Positions 1-22,067 of a stretch of DNA of 64,000 nt are shown here, one piece after another. A model generated the notes under the pieces. That model searched no databases and had not been told where the DNA came from. It worked only from the letters and a program-made list of their open reading frames with translations. The translations under genes were made by a program, and so were the position numbers. Where the stretch lies: positions 17,651,501-17,715,500 of the forward strand of contig NC_092569.1 in NCBI RefSeq assembly GCF_037975245.1, given 5' to 3'. The DNA comes from Apostichopus japonicus. Taxonomy: Eukaryota; Echinodermata; Holothuroidea; Aspidochirotida; Stichopodidae. Each line of letters opens with the position of its first letter. Within the stretch, counting starts at the first letter, position 1.

Positions 1-101
1 ATAATAAAGGCCAATTTTAAGAGTTCAGACCCCCCCCCCCCACAATTTCTTTTAATTCTACCAATATATTGTTTTCTTGTTTGGTGTGGCTTGTTTCTGA
101 T

Positions 102-122
102 ACACACACACACACACACATC

Positions 123-150
<28 letters not shown>
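102..150. repeat. Compound (CA)n-(TA)n-(TG)n microsatellite
   Basis: CA units pass into TA units and then TG units. The right copy (47544-47613) has a short CA part and a longer (TA)n. Confidence 0.9.
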
Positions 151-153
<3 letters not shown>

Positions 154-629
154 TATATATAACCACTCAATAAATAAAATGGATATTCCGTCGGCCGACT
201 ATGAGCCATATATATGGAGAAGGAAATCGTCTACACTATTTGAAAACCCGATCTCAATATTGTATTTCCAGCTCAATGTATCGTTGATTAAAGGGAAGCT
301 ATTTTGACGGGCTAAAGCTCGGTTTTCCCCTTGGAGTTGATCACAGTCGGTAGCCTGCAATTTTATTAACGACAAATGTTCTTTAATCGCTTAAGGTATT
401 TCCATGCACCGTCTCCCTTTCGAGAAAAATTCAAAGAGTACTTAGCCATTCGTTGATCTGCTTATGAAAATAAAACATTGGTTGGGTGGAAAACTATAAG
501 TCGTCGAAACAAAACCCGTTAACATTCGTTACTCTTTTGCGACTGAATTTAAAACAAAAAGCATGCATATAATCAATAGCTACGTGATCAATCTATAGTG
601 CAGTTTTCCTGTACTTGTTTTAATTACAG

Positions 630-4351
<3,722 letters not shown>

Positions 4352-6368
4352 GACAAAAAGAAATGGAACCGTTCACACCGCAAAATCAACTGATTTCACT
4401 TAGTACTGTCACATAAAAAGCTGGTGACGGAACTTTTGTAGACATTTCTCATGCGATCATAATCAGAATATGCGTGAATATGTTGATCCACGTTTAGTCA
4501 ACACGAACCAAGTTGTGATAGTGATAGTATATTTATTATATGTTTACATTACAGGGAATGAAGGACATTACAATTATCAAAAGATAAATGTCTATTACTA
4601 AAGTAATACAGTTAAACGGAATTCAGCTGTAAAATGACCAGCTACTTTAATACGTGACTATCAAAACCTGTTTCACGTTTTGCTTCAATATTAGAAAGGC
4701 ATGTTTGTTATACTACTTTTATATATTTGGTACTGAAAATGGTCAAGTAACATGGACGTTATTGCTGTCCTGGAGTGCAAAATGTTGAGTTAATAACAAG
4801 CGTATACATTAAAAAACTTCTATGACTCGTATATTTTAAAGTTTTCATATAAAGTACTACTTTGCAATACAGTTGGATTAAGAAATACCCAATTTGTAAT
4901 CAATCCACACCCCATAATAAAGGACGCATTTTCAAGAAATCTAGTATATATTAACACATAACATTGTCCAAAGATTGCCTCATCAACTTTCTAAATGTAC
5001 AGCAACATATTAGGGAGCAGCTTTGACAATTTTCGTATGATGTTGCAATAACAGATCTTTTTACTGCCTTTCCGTTTGAAAAAATCCTTACCCATTGACA
5101 AGGCGATATACAATCTGGTTGAACATCCTGTCCTACCCCGCTGTCTGCAGTGCCCTCCCACCATTTGGGCCACCATCATGTACAAATAAAATCACACAAG
5201 TTAGAAACAGTCCCCCCCCCCCCCAACCCATAATTTCTGGCGAAGGCTCTACGTAGGTCATGGATTGTCAGTTTTGTACTGCGTGAAAAGGACTAAATGA
5301 GAGAAGGTACATATGACCGCTGTTGAAAGTGGTAACTCGTAGGAATAAAGGAGAGGGATATGAGGTAGTAAGGCTGAAGTGCTGAGTTAAGTTTATACTT
5401 GAATATTAACATAATTAACGTGGGTCTTGGGGGTATTATAGATGAGGGCTTAAGCAGATCAAAGTGAAACGCTTCGCTACGTAATGATTATAACTATTTT
5501 GAAATTCTGGAAATGGGCGAAATAAAAACCAAGGCTGTATAGTAAATAGGATTATTCTCATTTTTCAGCAATTCGAGTCTTGATGCACATGGTCAAGATT
5601 AAATTACATGATTTGGTTCCAAGTTGTCTTATCATATTTACTGCCTTTTATTAAAGGTATCTGGCTGCAATAAACTAAATCATATATTTAGCACAATGAA
5701 AAACGTTGTCATGAAGAAGTTACCTAAGAAGACCAATGACAACAATGCCCATTGTAGATTCCATTACCACAACCATTACATCTTACCTCGGGAAGAAACT
5801 TACTCTTAAATGAGTGTAGTAAACCAAAACAGAATAAATTCCAATTAGTCACAAATGTTGCACACGTTATACTACACTGCTCCACCACCCAAACTAACAT
5901 CATTTGTTTATTTTTTCATACTGGTACGTACTACCCTAATGATTCAATCATATTGGCTACTTCTCATTTAATGTATTTTATGAGGCGAATATACCCTATA
6001 GGTACGACCGCGCATTAATTCGTGGATAGGAGTATTATTAGTCGATCTCTGGAAAGTCATATTAAGACAGAAATTCTTGCCCTTAATATCCGGATCTAGT
6101 TTTACGAATCTAATGACATGGAACTCATTACATGGGGAAGGTGAGGTAAACTGCATATACTGCTGATTCATTTCCCTCAAAAAACACCAGTGACATTGGG
6201 GAAGGACTAAACCCATTACCAGAGTCCGTCGATTCGAGGCTGGTGGATCTTCGATGCTTCGGTAACAAATAACCTTTCACAATGTGTTTCCTTTTTATTG
6301 TGAGGGGTTTCTAAATCAAAAGATTCATTCTTCCATGAGCTATCGTTGTGGAAAGAGCTGAACTCAAA
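4352..6368. other. Intergenic A-B
   Basis: About 2.0 kb holding the gene A 3' UTR, a poly-C tract near 5213 and a single unit of the repeat that is expanded near 52.8 kb. Short reading frames here are unsupported. Confidence 0.6.
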
Positions 6369-12299
<5,931 letters not shown>

Positions 12300-12560
12300 G
12301 GTAGAAGGATCGAAAACAGTGGCTGGTGAAATGAACTGACAGTGCGATGAACACGTTCTTGACTTTTAAAAGATTGAACACAGGTTTACACAGAATTAAC
12401 ACAGAAAAAAAAATTTACTCAGTTAGTTGTGCTCAGATTTGTTTACTGAGCATGGAATTTGTTTTGTAAAATACCTTAAGCCACCGTTCCCCTCAGTACT
12501 TCTTCTCTCATTTAAGTTTGTTTAATGTAATATTATGTGCTATATCAATCCCATGCTACT

Positions 12561-12566
12561 AATAAA
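12561..12566 (+). terminator. Candidate polyadenylation signal, gene B
   Basis: AATAAA, 262 bp after the stop codon, conserved in copy G. Confidence 0.5.
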
Positions 12567-13479
12567 TAATACCGAAAATACGTGCTAGTCACAAATCCTT
12601 TCTCGCTTACGTTTAGGTGACATTTGAAACCTGATGGCCATAAAGTACGACTTAAAAGGTGTCGAAGTTACACAAATCTGTCTTCTTTCAACTAGATACA
12701 TGGGTTTGGGTAGAAAAAGGAAGCTTAGACCTCAGTTTTAAAAGAAAAACAAATCACGTCTTGTATGTGAATATCAGTAAATTCAACATTTGGTCTACAT
12801 CAAAATAATTTGTAAGATAATACTTTGAACTTGTAAAATCTGAACACAGAAGTTTTCTTTCAAAAACTCAATATTTGTCATATACTTCTCAAATTTGTAT
12901 TGATACTGCTTAAACTATAGTTACAACAAATTATTGCTTGTTTCTCCTTTGAAAACAAATACAGATTAAAATTATCAGGTGGACTACAGCACTTAGGTCA
13001 TTAGTAATTCCTAACGTTCCGTTAGGCTATGTTCCGTTTGTGGTACGGTTGAGATTATGAAAATCAAAGAGGGAATCCATAAATAGATAATGTCATATGA
13101 TATCCCCAATAATATGAAATATAATTTTCGAAGGATCATTTTCATATTATCATGTAACTTTCTAATCTAATAAACGAAATAAAGTTGAATGTTACTTCGT
13201 TTTTTTGTTTTGTTTTCTGGTCACATTTAATTTTTATGAGGTCCATAACGCATAATCAAAATGCCATTCAAGAGAGTAAAATACATTAGATAAGCATTTA
13301 GTTTATATCCTGGTCAGCCATAATCAAGTAAAACAAGCAGAGACACCACTTCACATGTAACATTCATGACGGTGACCGAACATCCAGCAGATCAACCTCA
13401 CACATGTTAGACTTAGACAATTATTATCGGTTATAACTTTTGAAGACCATGTTTTATTCGTTGTTTGTCAGGCACCGCA

Positions 13480-14394
13480 CAGTGGCGGTTACAGACCCCC
13501 CCCCCCTCCCACACCGGCACCCTTATTGGCACCTACAGAAAGACGAGGACCGGCAAATTTTCTTAATATTATACATTTTACTCTTAAATCGATGAATTTT
13601 CGCTGCGTGAGAGTTGTATCATGGTCGAAGCGCCTCACCTGTAGCGTTACTCTATCCAAATAACGACGCTACATCACAATCAGTATTGCAAAATGGCATT
13701 TTATTCGGTCTGATCTGTTTTACTAAGTTTTGTCCTATTGGAATTGATTCAATAACATTACAAATTTTGTCTGTAATAAAGGATACATGTTTTACTACAA
13801 TAACAGCATGACTTGTAAACCGAAGAGTTCGTCTGAGCGGATGAGTATGTTATGTGTTTATGAAATGAACGGGAGCTGACCGGTCTGTGAGGCGAGCAGC
13901 TACTTAAAATACGTACATCTATCTGGTAACCCTTTCTGTATAGGGAAAACGTGTTGACCAATTCTCTAAAAACGTGTCAATTCTGATATTTTCATTTTAA
14001 TTTAACAAAGGGTTTCCCTGCTGAATAATTTAATAATAAGATCATATATTGTTCATGTTTTATTTATTCCAAAATATATTTAACCTTGTTGCACAAATCA
14101 TGTTGGGTTTCTTGGATTCTTTGTTACAATCAATGGCAATCTCTAGTACATGAATATACTTAAGAAAAAGGTTCCATCTAAGCCCTTTAAGAAGCAAACT
14201 CTTCCCATTAAGACCCTCCCCAAGTACGGCCATTCAGTTGAATTATGAAATTGATAGCAAACGTTCCATTTAAGCCCTCTTCTCAGAGCAAACATGTCTC
14301 AGAGGGGTGGAGGCACACCCTCTCCATTAGAACTCCCTCCCCCCAGTACGGCCATTAAGTTGCGCCCTTATTGAAATTCCTGGATACCGCACTG
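13480..14394. mobile_element. Candidate hAT-like non-autonomous element (left copy)
   Basis: The left end CAGTGGCGGTTACAG and the reverse complement of the right end CAGTGCGGTATCCAGG are imperfect versions of the common CAGTGGCGTATCCAGG terminus. Inside is a direct repeat of about 130 bp (CCCAAGTACGGCCATT near 14219 and the same motif near 14344). No clear 8-bp target duplication remains. Intergenic between B and C. Confidence 0.4.
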
Positions 14395-15410
14395 GCCACT
14401 TGTGTGTTCACAAAGCCATTCCACGTAAAATAGCTTGAAACCCCGCAACTAGTTACTGTTATGAATTAACTCCCTAAACTTCATATAAAGGAATTGCTTA
14501 GATGAATTTACCTGACCATTTTCATATGCCGGACAAGGTGAGTTCAGGTTGCAAAGACTTTAAAGGAGTTTACAGAGAGGGTTCAGAGGTTTGTGGTTAG
14601 GTTGATGTTATTAAGGAACTGTAGGCATGTATAATAATATATCCCTGATGATTTTTTTTTAAGTTTTAATAAACATTGATTAGTGAAGTTGATGGATCAC
14701 ATGTCACCCGAGTTAGATGTCTGAAAGCGTTGTTACTGTGTACAAATTACTGAGCTTACACTCAGACAGCTGTTTGATAGTGAGAAGATATTATTCACAA
14801 GAAGCATAACTATGTCCAATCATATGAGGTTTTATTTTATTATTTCTGTCTTTTAATGCACTGATGCCTTTTTAACTTGGAATTAGAGTAGTTTAAAGAA
14901 CTAGTTGTATATGATACCAGTAAATTGAATTATATTAGATCCATATGTTGCAAGCACTTTTTGAATTAATCTTATCACAATGTTTTTTACGATATCCATT
15001 TAAGAGATTCTTGTCTCTTCAAGAACATGATAAGGAACTTATACACAATATAGCACAATAAGGCACAATATTTTTCAAATAAGGACATGGTGTTTCAAAG
15101 CTCAACATCGGAAACCACATAACTGGTCAATTCAAGTCAATGGAAATTAATTTAAACATAATTGGGTTAATTCAAACTGTTCACATATCCCCCTGCAATA
15201 GAGGCCTTGACTCATAAAGAGTCTTGTTGACTGGGCTAGAAAGGGATATATCATTAGATAGACACTAGACGGTCACAAATATAATACAAAACATATTATT
15301 CGTGTACAGCTGTCTATAAAACATGACAACGTTGAAGGCGTTAAATTTTCCTGCTATAATCTACAATCTTTAGAAAATGAGGTCAATGGTACAAAATGGA
15401 TCTTCTCCAC

Positions 15411-15554
15411 TACGGTTGTTAGGAAGCCATGTATATATTAATAAACATGTCATTCAAGGGTTAACTTCTATCGACAAGATTTACGATAATAGTATCATTT
15501 CATCTTGAGCTGTTACCCTGAAAGCATATATAGTAACCAGGACACCTTGGGAAG
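15411..15554 (+). promoter_or_regulatory. Conserved upstream block of gene C
   Basis: Shared with gene E upstream (34166-34299): both start TACGGTTGTTAGG, then contain TGTCATTCA, then TCTTGAGCT followed by CCTGAAA, and end GGCAAG or GGGAAG directly before ATG. The introns around these genes do not align, so the block is conserved above background. A possible TATA box (TATAAA) lies at 15315-15320. It probably spans the 5' UTR and the proximal promoter. Confidence 0.5.
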
Positions 15555-16645
15555 ATGAAAATGATTTTCTTTCTTGTTATTGGCGCCTTAGTGGCAGGTA
15601 CTCAAGTTTCAGCGAATGACATGGTAAGTCTTTTCACTTAAAATACATTTCTTTTAACGTAAAGTCTTTTCAAATTTTACTGCCACCATACATTTTGCAC
15701 TTTCAGATCGTTCAAAAGAAGCTCACGAAAACTAAGTTAAAAGCTGGTCAAGATAATTAAAATCAGCTTAATTTCAAGCAATTAAATGCCTTTCCTTGGA
15801 AATCTTTTTTCATTAATTTTATTTGTGTTCGTCATAAAGATGAAACTCTGCCATTTTCTCTCTTTCTTTAAAACATAATGGGTCACTTCTAAGAAAGTTA
15901 GCCAAATTTAGGTATACATATTTAGTCATGTCATTAATAGAGGTGCACCTAAACAAGAGACTTAAAGAATATAGCTGAGGGAAATACCATTAAAAACAAA
16001 TACAATTATAAGCTTATAAAGCTATAATTTTTGAGAAATCATACAAAAACACAAGCTAACATTTTCATTAATTTCACCATGCATAATATTTACAAAAATC
16101 TCAACTCGTAAGTAATTGTATACTATTAAGTAAAAAATCAATCAAATCGTATCATGCTAATATCATCATTTCAGAATTCAATATTGTCCATTTCTCGAAA
16201 GATAAACAAGTTAACAGGCTAGAAGCAATTTCTCAATCTTAATTTTACAATTGCTGCTACTTTGAAATTTTCAAGATGATGTCCATAAGATATCTGATTT
16301 CATACATGAAATCAATTCATATTTCATTCGTTAGCAACATACACGGTGATTCTCGGCAAACGGTGCATGGTTATTTGTATCATATAGTTCATTGTATACA
16401 ATAGACTGTGTCTGATAATTTCACCATAAATGTTATATACGCTAAACAAAGTTAACCGACCGTGAGCGGGCAAAAGTACAGTTTCATACTAAAATGACAT
16501 AGTTGTTGAAATATGAACATTTTCTAAATTCAATTTATTTTTCTATTATTAATTGATATAGCACCATATTTCAATTAACTCGATTTGGAGAGGTATCTCT
16601 CATTCTAAAACGAACAAACAATCGATCAAAATGTATATTTAAATA

Positions 16646-16737
<92 letters not shown>

Positions 16738-19700
16738 TTAAAGAGTACATGTCTGCCTCACCTTATTTGTTTATTTAATGCACTATGTAGATACCGTTTA
16801 AAGTAATACTGTCTGCCGAAACTTAAGGTGAAGAAAAACTGTCCGAATGAGGGGGACAATAACTGTATCACTTACTATTTACTGTAGTCTATTTGCAAAG
16901 TAATCGTGTTATAATCATTTCTTAGATTTACGAATTTTTGACATAAGATTAAATATTTAATTGGCCATAGTGATATTGGATTCCTCATTGTAAGTTATGA
17001 ATATCTGACTTGTATCTAGAAACTGAGATAGGTATATGAGTTCATTAGCTGACATTCAAATAACTTTTTTGTGTGTAATATTTAGAAATAATTATAAAAC
17101 ATTAGCATTTTCTGCGTGGTTTAATATATTGATGTACAATGGTAAAATTCAACGCTAATAGGCAAGAATAAACACTAAAACAAAAAACTTCATAATTAAC
17201 CGTGATTATTACAAAGTATTTCATTTATAGTTTATTTCAAAATATGCAAAATCGTAATGTAGTACAAACATTTAAGAAATGGTTCCTTTTTTACTTCAGT
17301 ATACACATCATCCTTTTTAGTTTTAAATGTAAAATAATATTACTGTTCTTTTTGTCTAGATGCTATTTTTGTTGGTTTTATTGCGGTACATTATAGGGTA
17401 ACAGTATAAACAAGTAGTTTTGCATATCGTATTCAAACGTGTTTTCCGCAACATACTTTATATTTACTGTATAAAGACAATAATAGACTTGTGGACGTAA
17501 ACCGGGATATAGAAAGATAATACCTTGTTCTGAGGAATGATGTTCGATCTAAGCTCTTCTATGGTTTGCTCTGCTTTCTATGCCAAATTTTCTTATATCT
17601 TAGGATATTATTAGTATGTAAAATGGAATATTTGTCGAGTGGTACATTGCTTAATGATTGGCCGTCGATATTTTAACCACCATTTTTCTTTCGTAAAAAT
17701 TGTAAAGTTTTCAAGTATAATTTGCAAGTTCCTGCAAATCGTATAAGCCTTCTAGGAATTGCAAGCAATCAAAGTAAAACCATAAGTACGCAGGCTTGAA
17801 AGACATGTACGTGAGCTGAGATATTCATTTGAATACTTTATTTACAACCAATATAAAAGGATCAAACTTCAAGTCTTGTTTTTGAAATTTAATGCGATCT
17901 GTATGTTCTTTGACGATATATTTTAGCTATATATATTTCCATAGGTCACCTTATATATGTAGATAGCTCTATCAAAGTTAAAAGCAAATACATCCGAAGC
18001 ATTCTCAACGAATCAAAGGCTGTTTAACAAACCATTCAAAGTCTTTAGTAACTGTTATTCTTATTAAGATTTTACACTAAAGAAATAGTGGTTACTATTT
18101 TCCTTTCAGCTTTTCGTGATTTATTTACTTATTGAAACTATATAAAATACTATTTAATATATCTTGAATTTTCTTCATTACCGCAATTTTCCGGGTGGCA
18201 TATAGAAACCAACACTCGAGAATTACACACGGTTGATACCTGGTAACAAGGTTGATACCTGTTTAACAAACCATTTTATCTTTCCTTATAAATGATTATT
18301 TTCCACTTTAATCAGTTCTTTTCGTTCAAAATATTAGTAACTGTTATTCTTATTGAGCTTTTACTCTGAAGAAATATTGGTTATTATTTCCCAGTCAGTT
18401 TTTCGGGATTGATTTACTTATTGAAACTATATAAAACACTATTCAATATATCTTGAATTTTCTTCATAACTGTAACTTTGCGGGTGGCATATATAGAAAC
18501 CAACACTCGAGAATGACACACGGGTCATACCCGGTTACTAGTTTGATACCTGTAAACAAGTATACCCAAGGTACCGAAACTTATGACTATCATCCCCTCT
18601 GCTCCCGTCCCCACCCATGAAATGGATTAACACCTACCAAGGGCTAGGAAGTTCAGATGGTAGAGCACGGAACCTATACCATCATGAGGTCACCATTTAA
18701 ATTTCCCAGCTTTGCTTAAGCTTTTTTCTCCTATTTTTGGGGGGCAATTATAGATAATTACAGAGCCGTTTACCGCTCTTAATTTACCCTATACATATTC
18801 ATACTTTATCATACAGAATTTACAACAAAATGGTGACTCAACGAGAAATAGGAGAAGTTCACACGATGCAGGTAAGAAAACAGTTCAACGTTTCTTTATT
18901 TTATTTCATAATGATATGTTAATGGTTCAATATAGTATGTTACGATCATTGTACCATAGCAAAACGCCAGATTTACCTGGTAAACATCTAGTATCAATTA
19001 TTTGTCACGTTTTTTTATGCGAATCGGTTCGATGAACCAGCTAAGTACATACGTTATAACTGCACTTATAGTTTGTGAAGGATTAAGACGTTATCTGGCT
19101 ATGTTGCACTTACTATTTTATCCTCAGCAGATGCCTCGTATTTCTTCTACCAACAACCTGACTACCCGAGAGATTGTAAGGAAGTCTTTGAACAATGTGA
19201 TGAGGAATCTTCTGACGGGGTCTACCTCATACAACCAGACTCATATATGGAACCGTTTGCTGTGTATTGTAACAACACTGTAGATGACGGCGGCTGGATG
19301 GTACGTTACGTGAATTATTACGAAAGCTGCGTTTTCGTTTGATAATGCTTTGCGATCGTATCTATTCTGAAGGCTTTTAATAATTCATTCATTCAAAAAA
19401 TGCATGATGTGTTTTTAATTGAAGTATTTTTATTCTTAATTGTGTATGAAGCTTATGAAACTAAATGACAATAAGCAATAATCGATAAAGTAAAGAGCGT
19501 TTTGCATTTTTATATTTGTTTTGATGATATAGCAGTTTAAAATAGGTTTGATAGTTTTATCTTAAAAATCCGCTGGAATGATAAAACTCGCCTCATTCGT
19601 ATGAATGTAGTTTTGAAACCTTGAGCGATAAATGAGACATATATTTGAACAAAGTAAAAGCGTTGCTTAAAATAAATAAATCAAGGCCTATATACATGTG

Positions 19701-21898
19701 GAGGAATTGTGAAATTTATGAAGAAATTTAAGAAGGGACGTGGATACATTTTCATATAAACGATGAACGTTATTATTACCTTACTTTTAAAATAACACTC
19801 AGGTAATTCAGCGTCGAATGGACGGCGGGGTTGATTTTAATCGAGACTGGAACGACTACAAACAAGGATTTGGGTTTCTACATCGAGAATTCTGGCTCGG
19901 TAACGAAAAACTGGCCTACATTACAAATCAAAAGGACTACGAACTACGAATTGACTTTGTTTCCAATAGCGATGACCCTTACTTTGCAAAGTACAATCTT
20001 TTCCGTGTCAGTGATGAAGGTACTAAATATAAGTTGGTTGGTCTCGGTGAATACGATTCTTCAAGTACAGTAGGTAAGTAACTCCTACATAATTGACGAG
20101 AACAAAAATAAACTAATAGTAATACACAAATGAAGTTAAATGGATATTCCGGTGCTCTATAATTGAACACTAACGACTGGGATGACAAAGTTATTCCACG
20201 TTGCTGGGGGAAACCCCGATCTTTAACTGTTTATAACTTTAGATTTGCATGATAACAATGCTTCATTTACATTATTTTATTTTATTTTGCCAGTTGTAGC
20301 CCCCCCCCCCCCCCCACCTCCAAATAGCTGCCTTGGACTTCTTATTTTTTGGCAGAAACAGCCTAGCTTCATTACCCAAGAAATTAGGGACTCTACAGAC
20401 ACCCTTTTTCAACCTCAAATAAAAGTTTAAAAGTAGTTATTCGCACAATTCTGCGTTTATATCTTATTATATAGGCCTAGTGTAACTGTTGCTGCAAAGG
20501 AAGCTTTCAATATTACGGTAAGAATATAATTCAATAGTAGCAGATGTACAGCGAACTGTATATATTTGAGGAAAAAAAATAGTTAGCATACTTATATTAG
20601 CTTTACAATATGAAATGTTTAGGTGCTGCAGCTAAAGATTAGATCAATAGTTGTTTCCACAATAAAAAGGTGTTTCGGGCAGTTTTTTTCTCTTGAATGT
20701 TGGTCCATAAAATACGAATTAACTATAATAAAACCGAAGATTAGGGTTATCACAATCATTGCATTCAAATAAATTCGTAATACTATCACATAGAAAGAGA
20801 GGGCGTGTTCTAAATAACACGGGGTCACATTGTCACCATTGAGTGGTATATGCAATACCAAGTTGAACAGAGGGTGACATCAAACACAATATTAAACAAT
20901 TGTAAAAAGAAAAAAACACGCTAACATACTATACCCGTGCATCATATATAGACCACTTAATAACATTAATGAATTTAAAATATATTAAATGTATGAATTA
21001 ACAATCAAAACAAATACGGAAACAGGGATAAATACAAAAATATACGTCAAATAAAGAATATTGACCTAAAACACATAATACAAACTACCGAACGGCACAG
21101 TGTTTATATTTGTAACCACTGGTCGTTCGTCTGTTAAAGTATAATGTTACCTATATAATATTAATTTCAATAGTTGTAGAAAGTATATTAAATTATTACT
21201 CGTCGGTATAAAAGTATATGCTTAGATATATGCTGAATGTCTCTACGGTCATGAACCAGTGGATTTTTTGTTGTGCTACAATCTTGCACCCCCCCCCCCC
21301 CCCCAAGGAAATCCAGGGATGTATTCAAAATACTTATATTTTACATTTTTCGAGTTCTTATCACAAGTATTCATACCTCAGGGCACATGTTCATACTTCA
21401 TATAAGGTCATAACTTGGTAATCAGACCGAGATATTATACATTTTGGGCCTTCATCATACCCACATACGGACACCGTTGACCAATATATCATCATACAGA
21501 ATAAGCGCCAATAATTTGGCCATTTGCCCACTACATATATGTTTCTTGGTAATTCCTACCATCAACCATCACGGGGTTGCCCTCCTTAAGACAAATCTTG
21601 CCCCCCTAACAATAGAATGCTGGCTATGCCACTGTCATAAACCCCATAAATATTATTCCCAGTGGATCCCTTCGTCTCACAATTGACTTCTATTATCTCA
21701 TTCAATACAGGTCACGACGCCATGGATCCTCACAGAGGGCAGTCATTTTCAACCAGAGATCGAGACAACGACGGCTATTCCTCTTATCACTGTGGCAGTC
21801 GTCATGCTAATGGGTGGTGGTTCTTTGGGAGCGAAGTCAACAGCTATTATTGTTATAACGCTGCACCGAATTATCCTTGGAGTGATCGCCCTCTTTAG
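15555..21898 (+). CDS. Gene C: secreted fibrinogen-domain protein with premature stop in exon 5
   Basis: Exons: 15555-15623, 18817-18871, 19131-19300, 19803-20073, 21711 onward. Signal peptide MKMIFFLVIGALVAG, then a linker with a furin-type RNRR site, then the FBG domain ([65 protein letters not shown], ten-residue loop, C). The frame hits TAG at 21896-21898, in the place where E and D have TGG (Trp). That gives 250 residues instead of 271. The lost part includes the FPGG and MKIRP strand that closes the domain, so a normal fold is unlikely. All other splice sites and codons are intact, so the mutation looks recent, or is a sequencing or assembly error. The exon-3 acceptor is a CAGCAG (NAGNAG) pair. 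Intron 1 holds a (TA)n tract, a 2-copy tandem repeat and a tRNA-like piece. Confidence 0.82.
16649..16736. repeat. (TA)n microsatellite, gene C intron 1
   Basis: About 44 TA units. Confidence 0.95.
18021..18590 (+). repeat. Two-copy tandem repeat (about 240-290 bp) in gene C intron 1
   Basis: Both copies start TGTTTAACAAACCATT and share AGTAACTGTTATTCTTATT (18047 and 18336), TTGAAACTATATAAAA, CTTGAATTTTCTTCAT and AACCAACACTCGAGAAT, with roughly 85-90% identity by eye. Confidence 0.85.
18641..18712 (+). mobile_element. tRNA-like sequence, probable SINE head, in gene C intron 1
   Basis: CAGATGGTAGAGCACGGAAC resembles a tRNA 5' half with A box (GGTAGAGCAC). After 20-odd bases comes ATGAGGTCACC and a degenerate B box (ATTTAAATTTCCC, against GGTTCAAATCCC). 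It is too degraded for a working tRNA. A tRNA-derived SINE remnant is the simplest reading. Confidence 0.5.
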
Positions 21899-21961
21899 TA
21901 CAACTTTCCAGGTGGATATCGCAACATCCAGTACGTAGAGATGAAGATTCGTCCCGTTTAA
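21899..21961 (+). pseudogene. Untranslated remainder of gene C exon 5
   Basis: After the in-frame TAG the reading frame stays open for 20 codons (YNFPGGYRNIQYVEMKIRPV) and ends at TAA 21959-21961, exactly where the family normally ends. This preserved tail shows that the TAG is a single nonsense change (TGG to TAG by one base) rather than part of a longer decay. Confidence 0.85.
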
Positions 21962-22067
21962 AGCGATCAGAATGTAGCCCAATACCAGATTACAATCTCA
22001 ATCTGTTACAATGCTGAAAAAAAAAAACGAACAGTGACATGTGTAAAATATATAAAGGTATAATACT

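Larger units (their letters stand above)
12300..15554. other. Intergenic B-C
   Basis: 3.3 kb with the gene B 3' UTR, the hAT-like candidate, and AT-rich unique DNA leading to the gene C upstream block. No coding sequence seen. Confidence 0.6.

Noticed and set aside
5968-6216. Minus-strand frame of about 82 codons upstream of gene B (and its partner near 53558-53866)
   Set aside because: The two copies differ by a frame-changing indel and have different ends; it overlaps the gene B upstream region and has no known motif.
18641-18712. Functional tRNA gene
   Set aside because: The B box is degenerate, the acceptor stem does not pair and no clear anticodon loop is visible; a SINE relic fits better.
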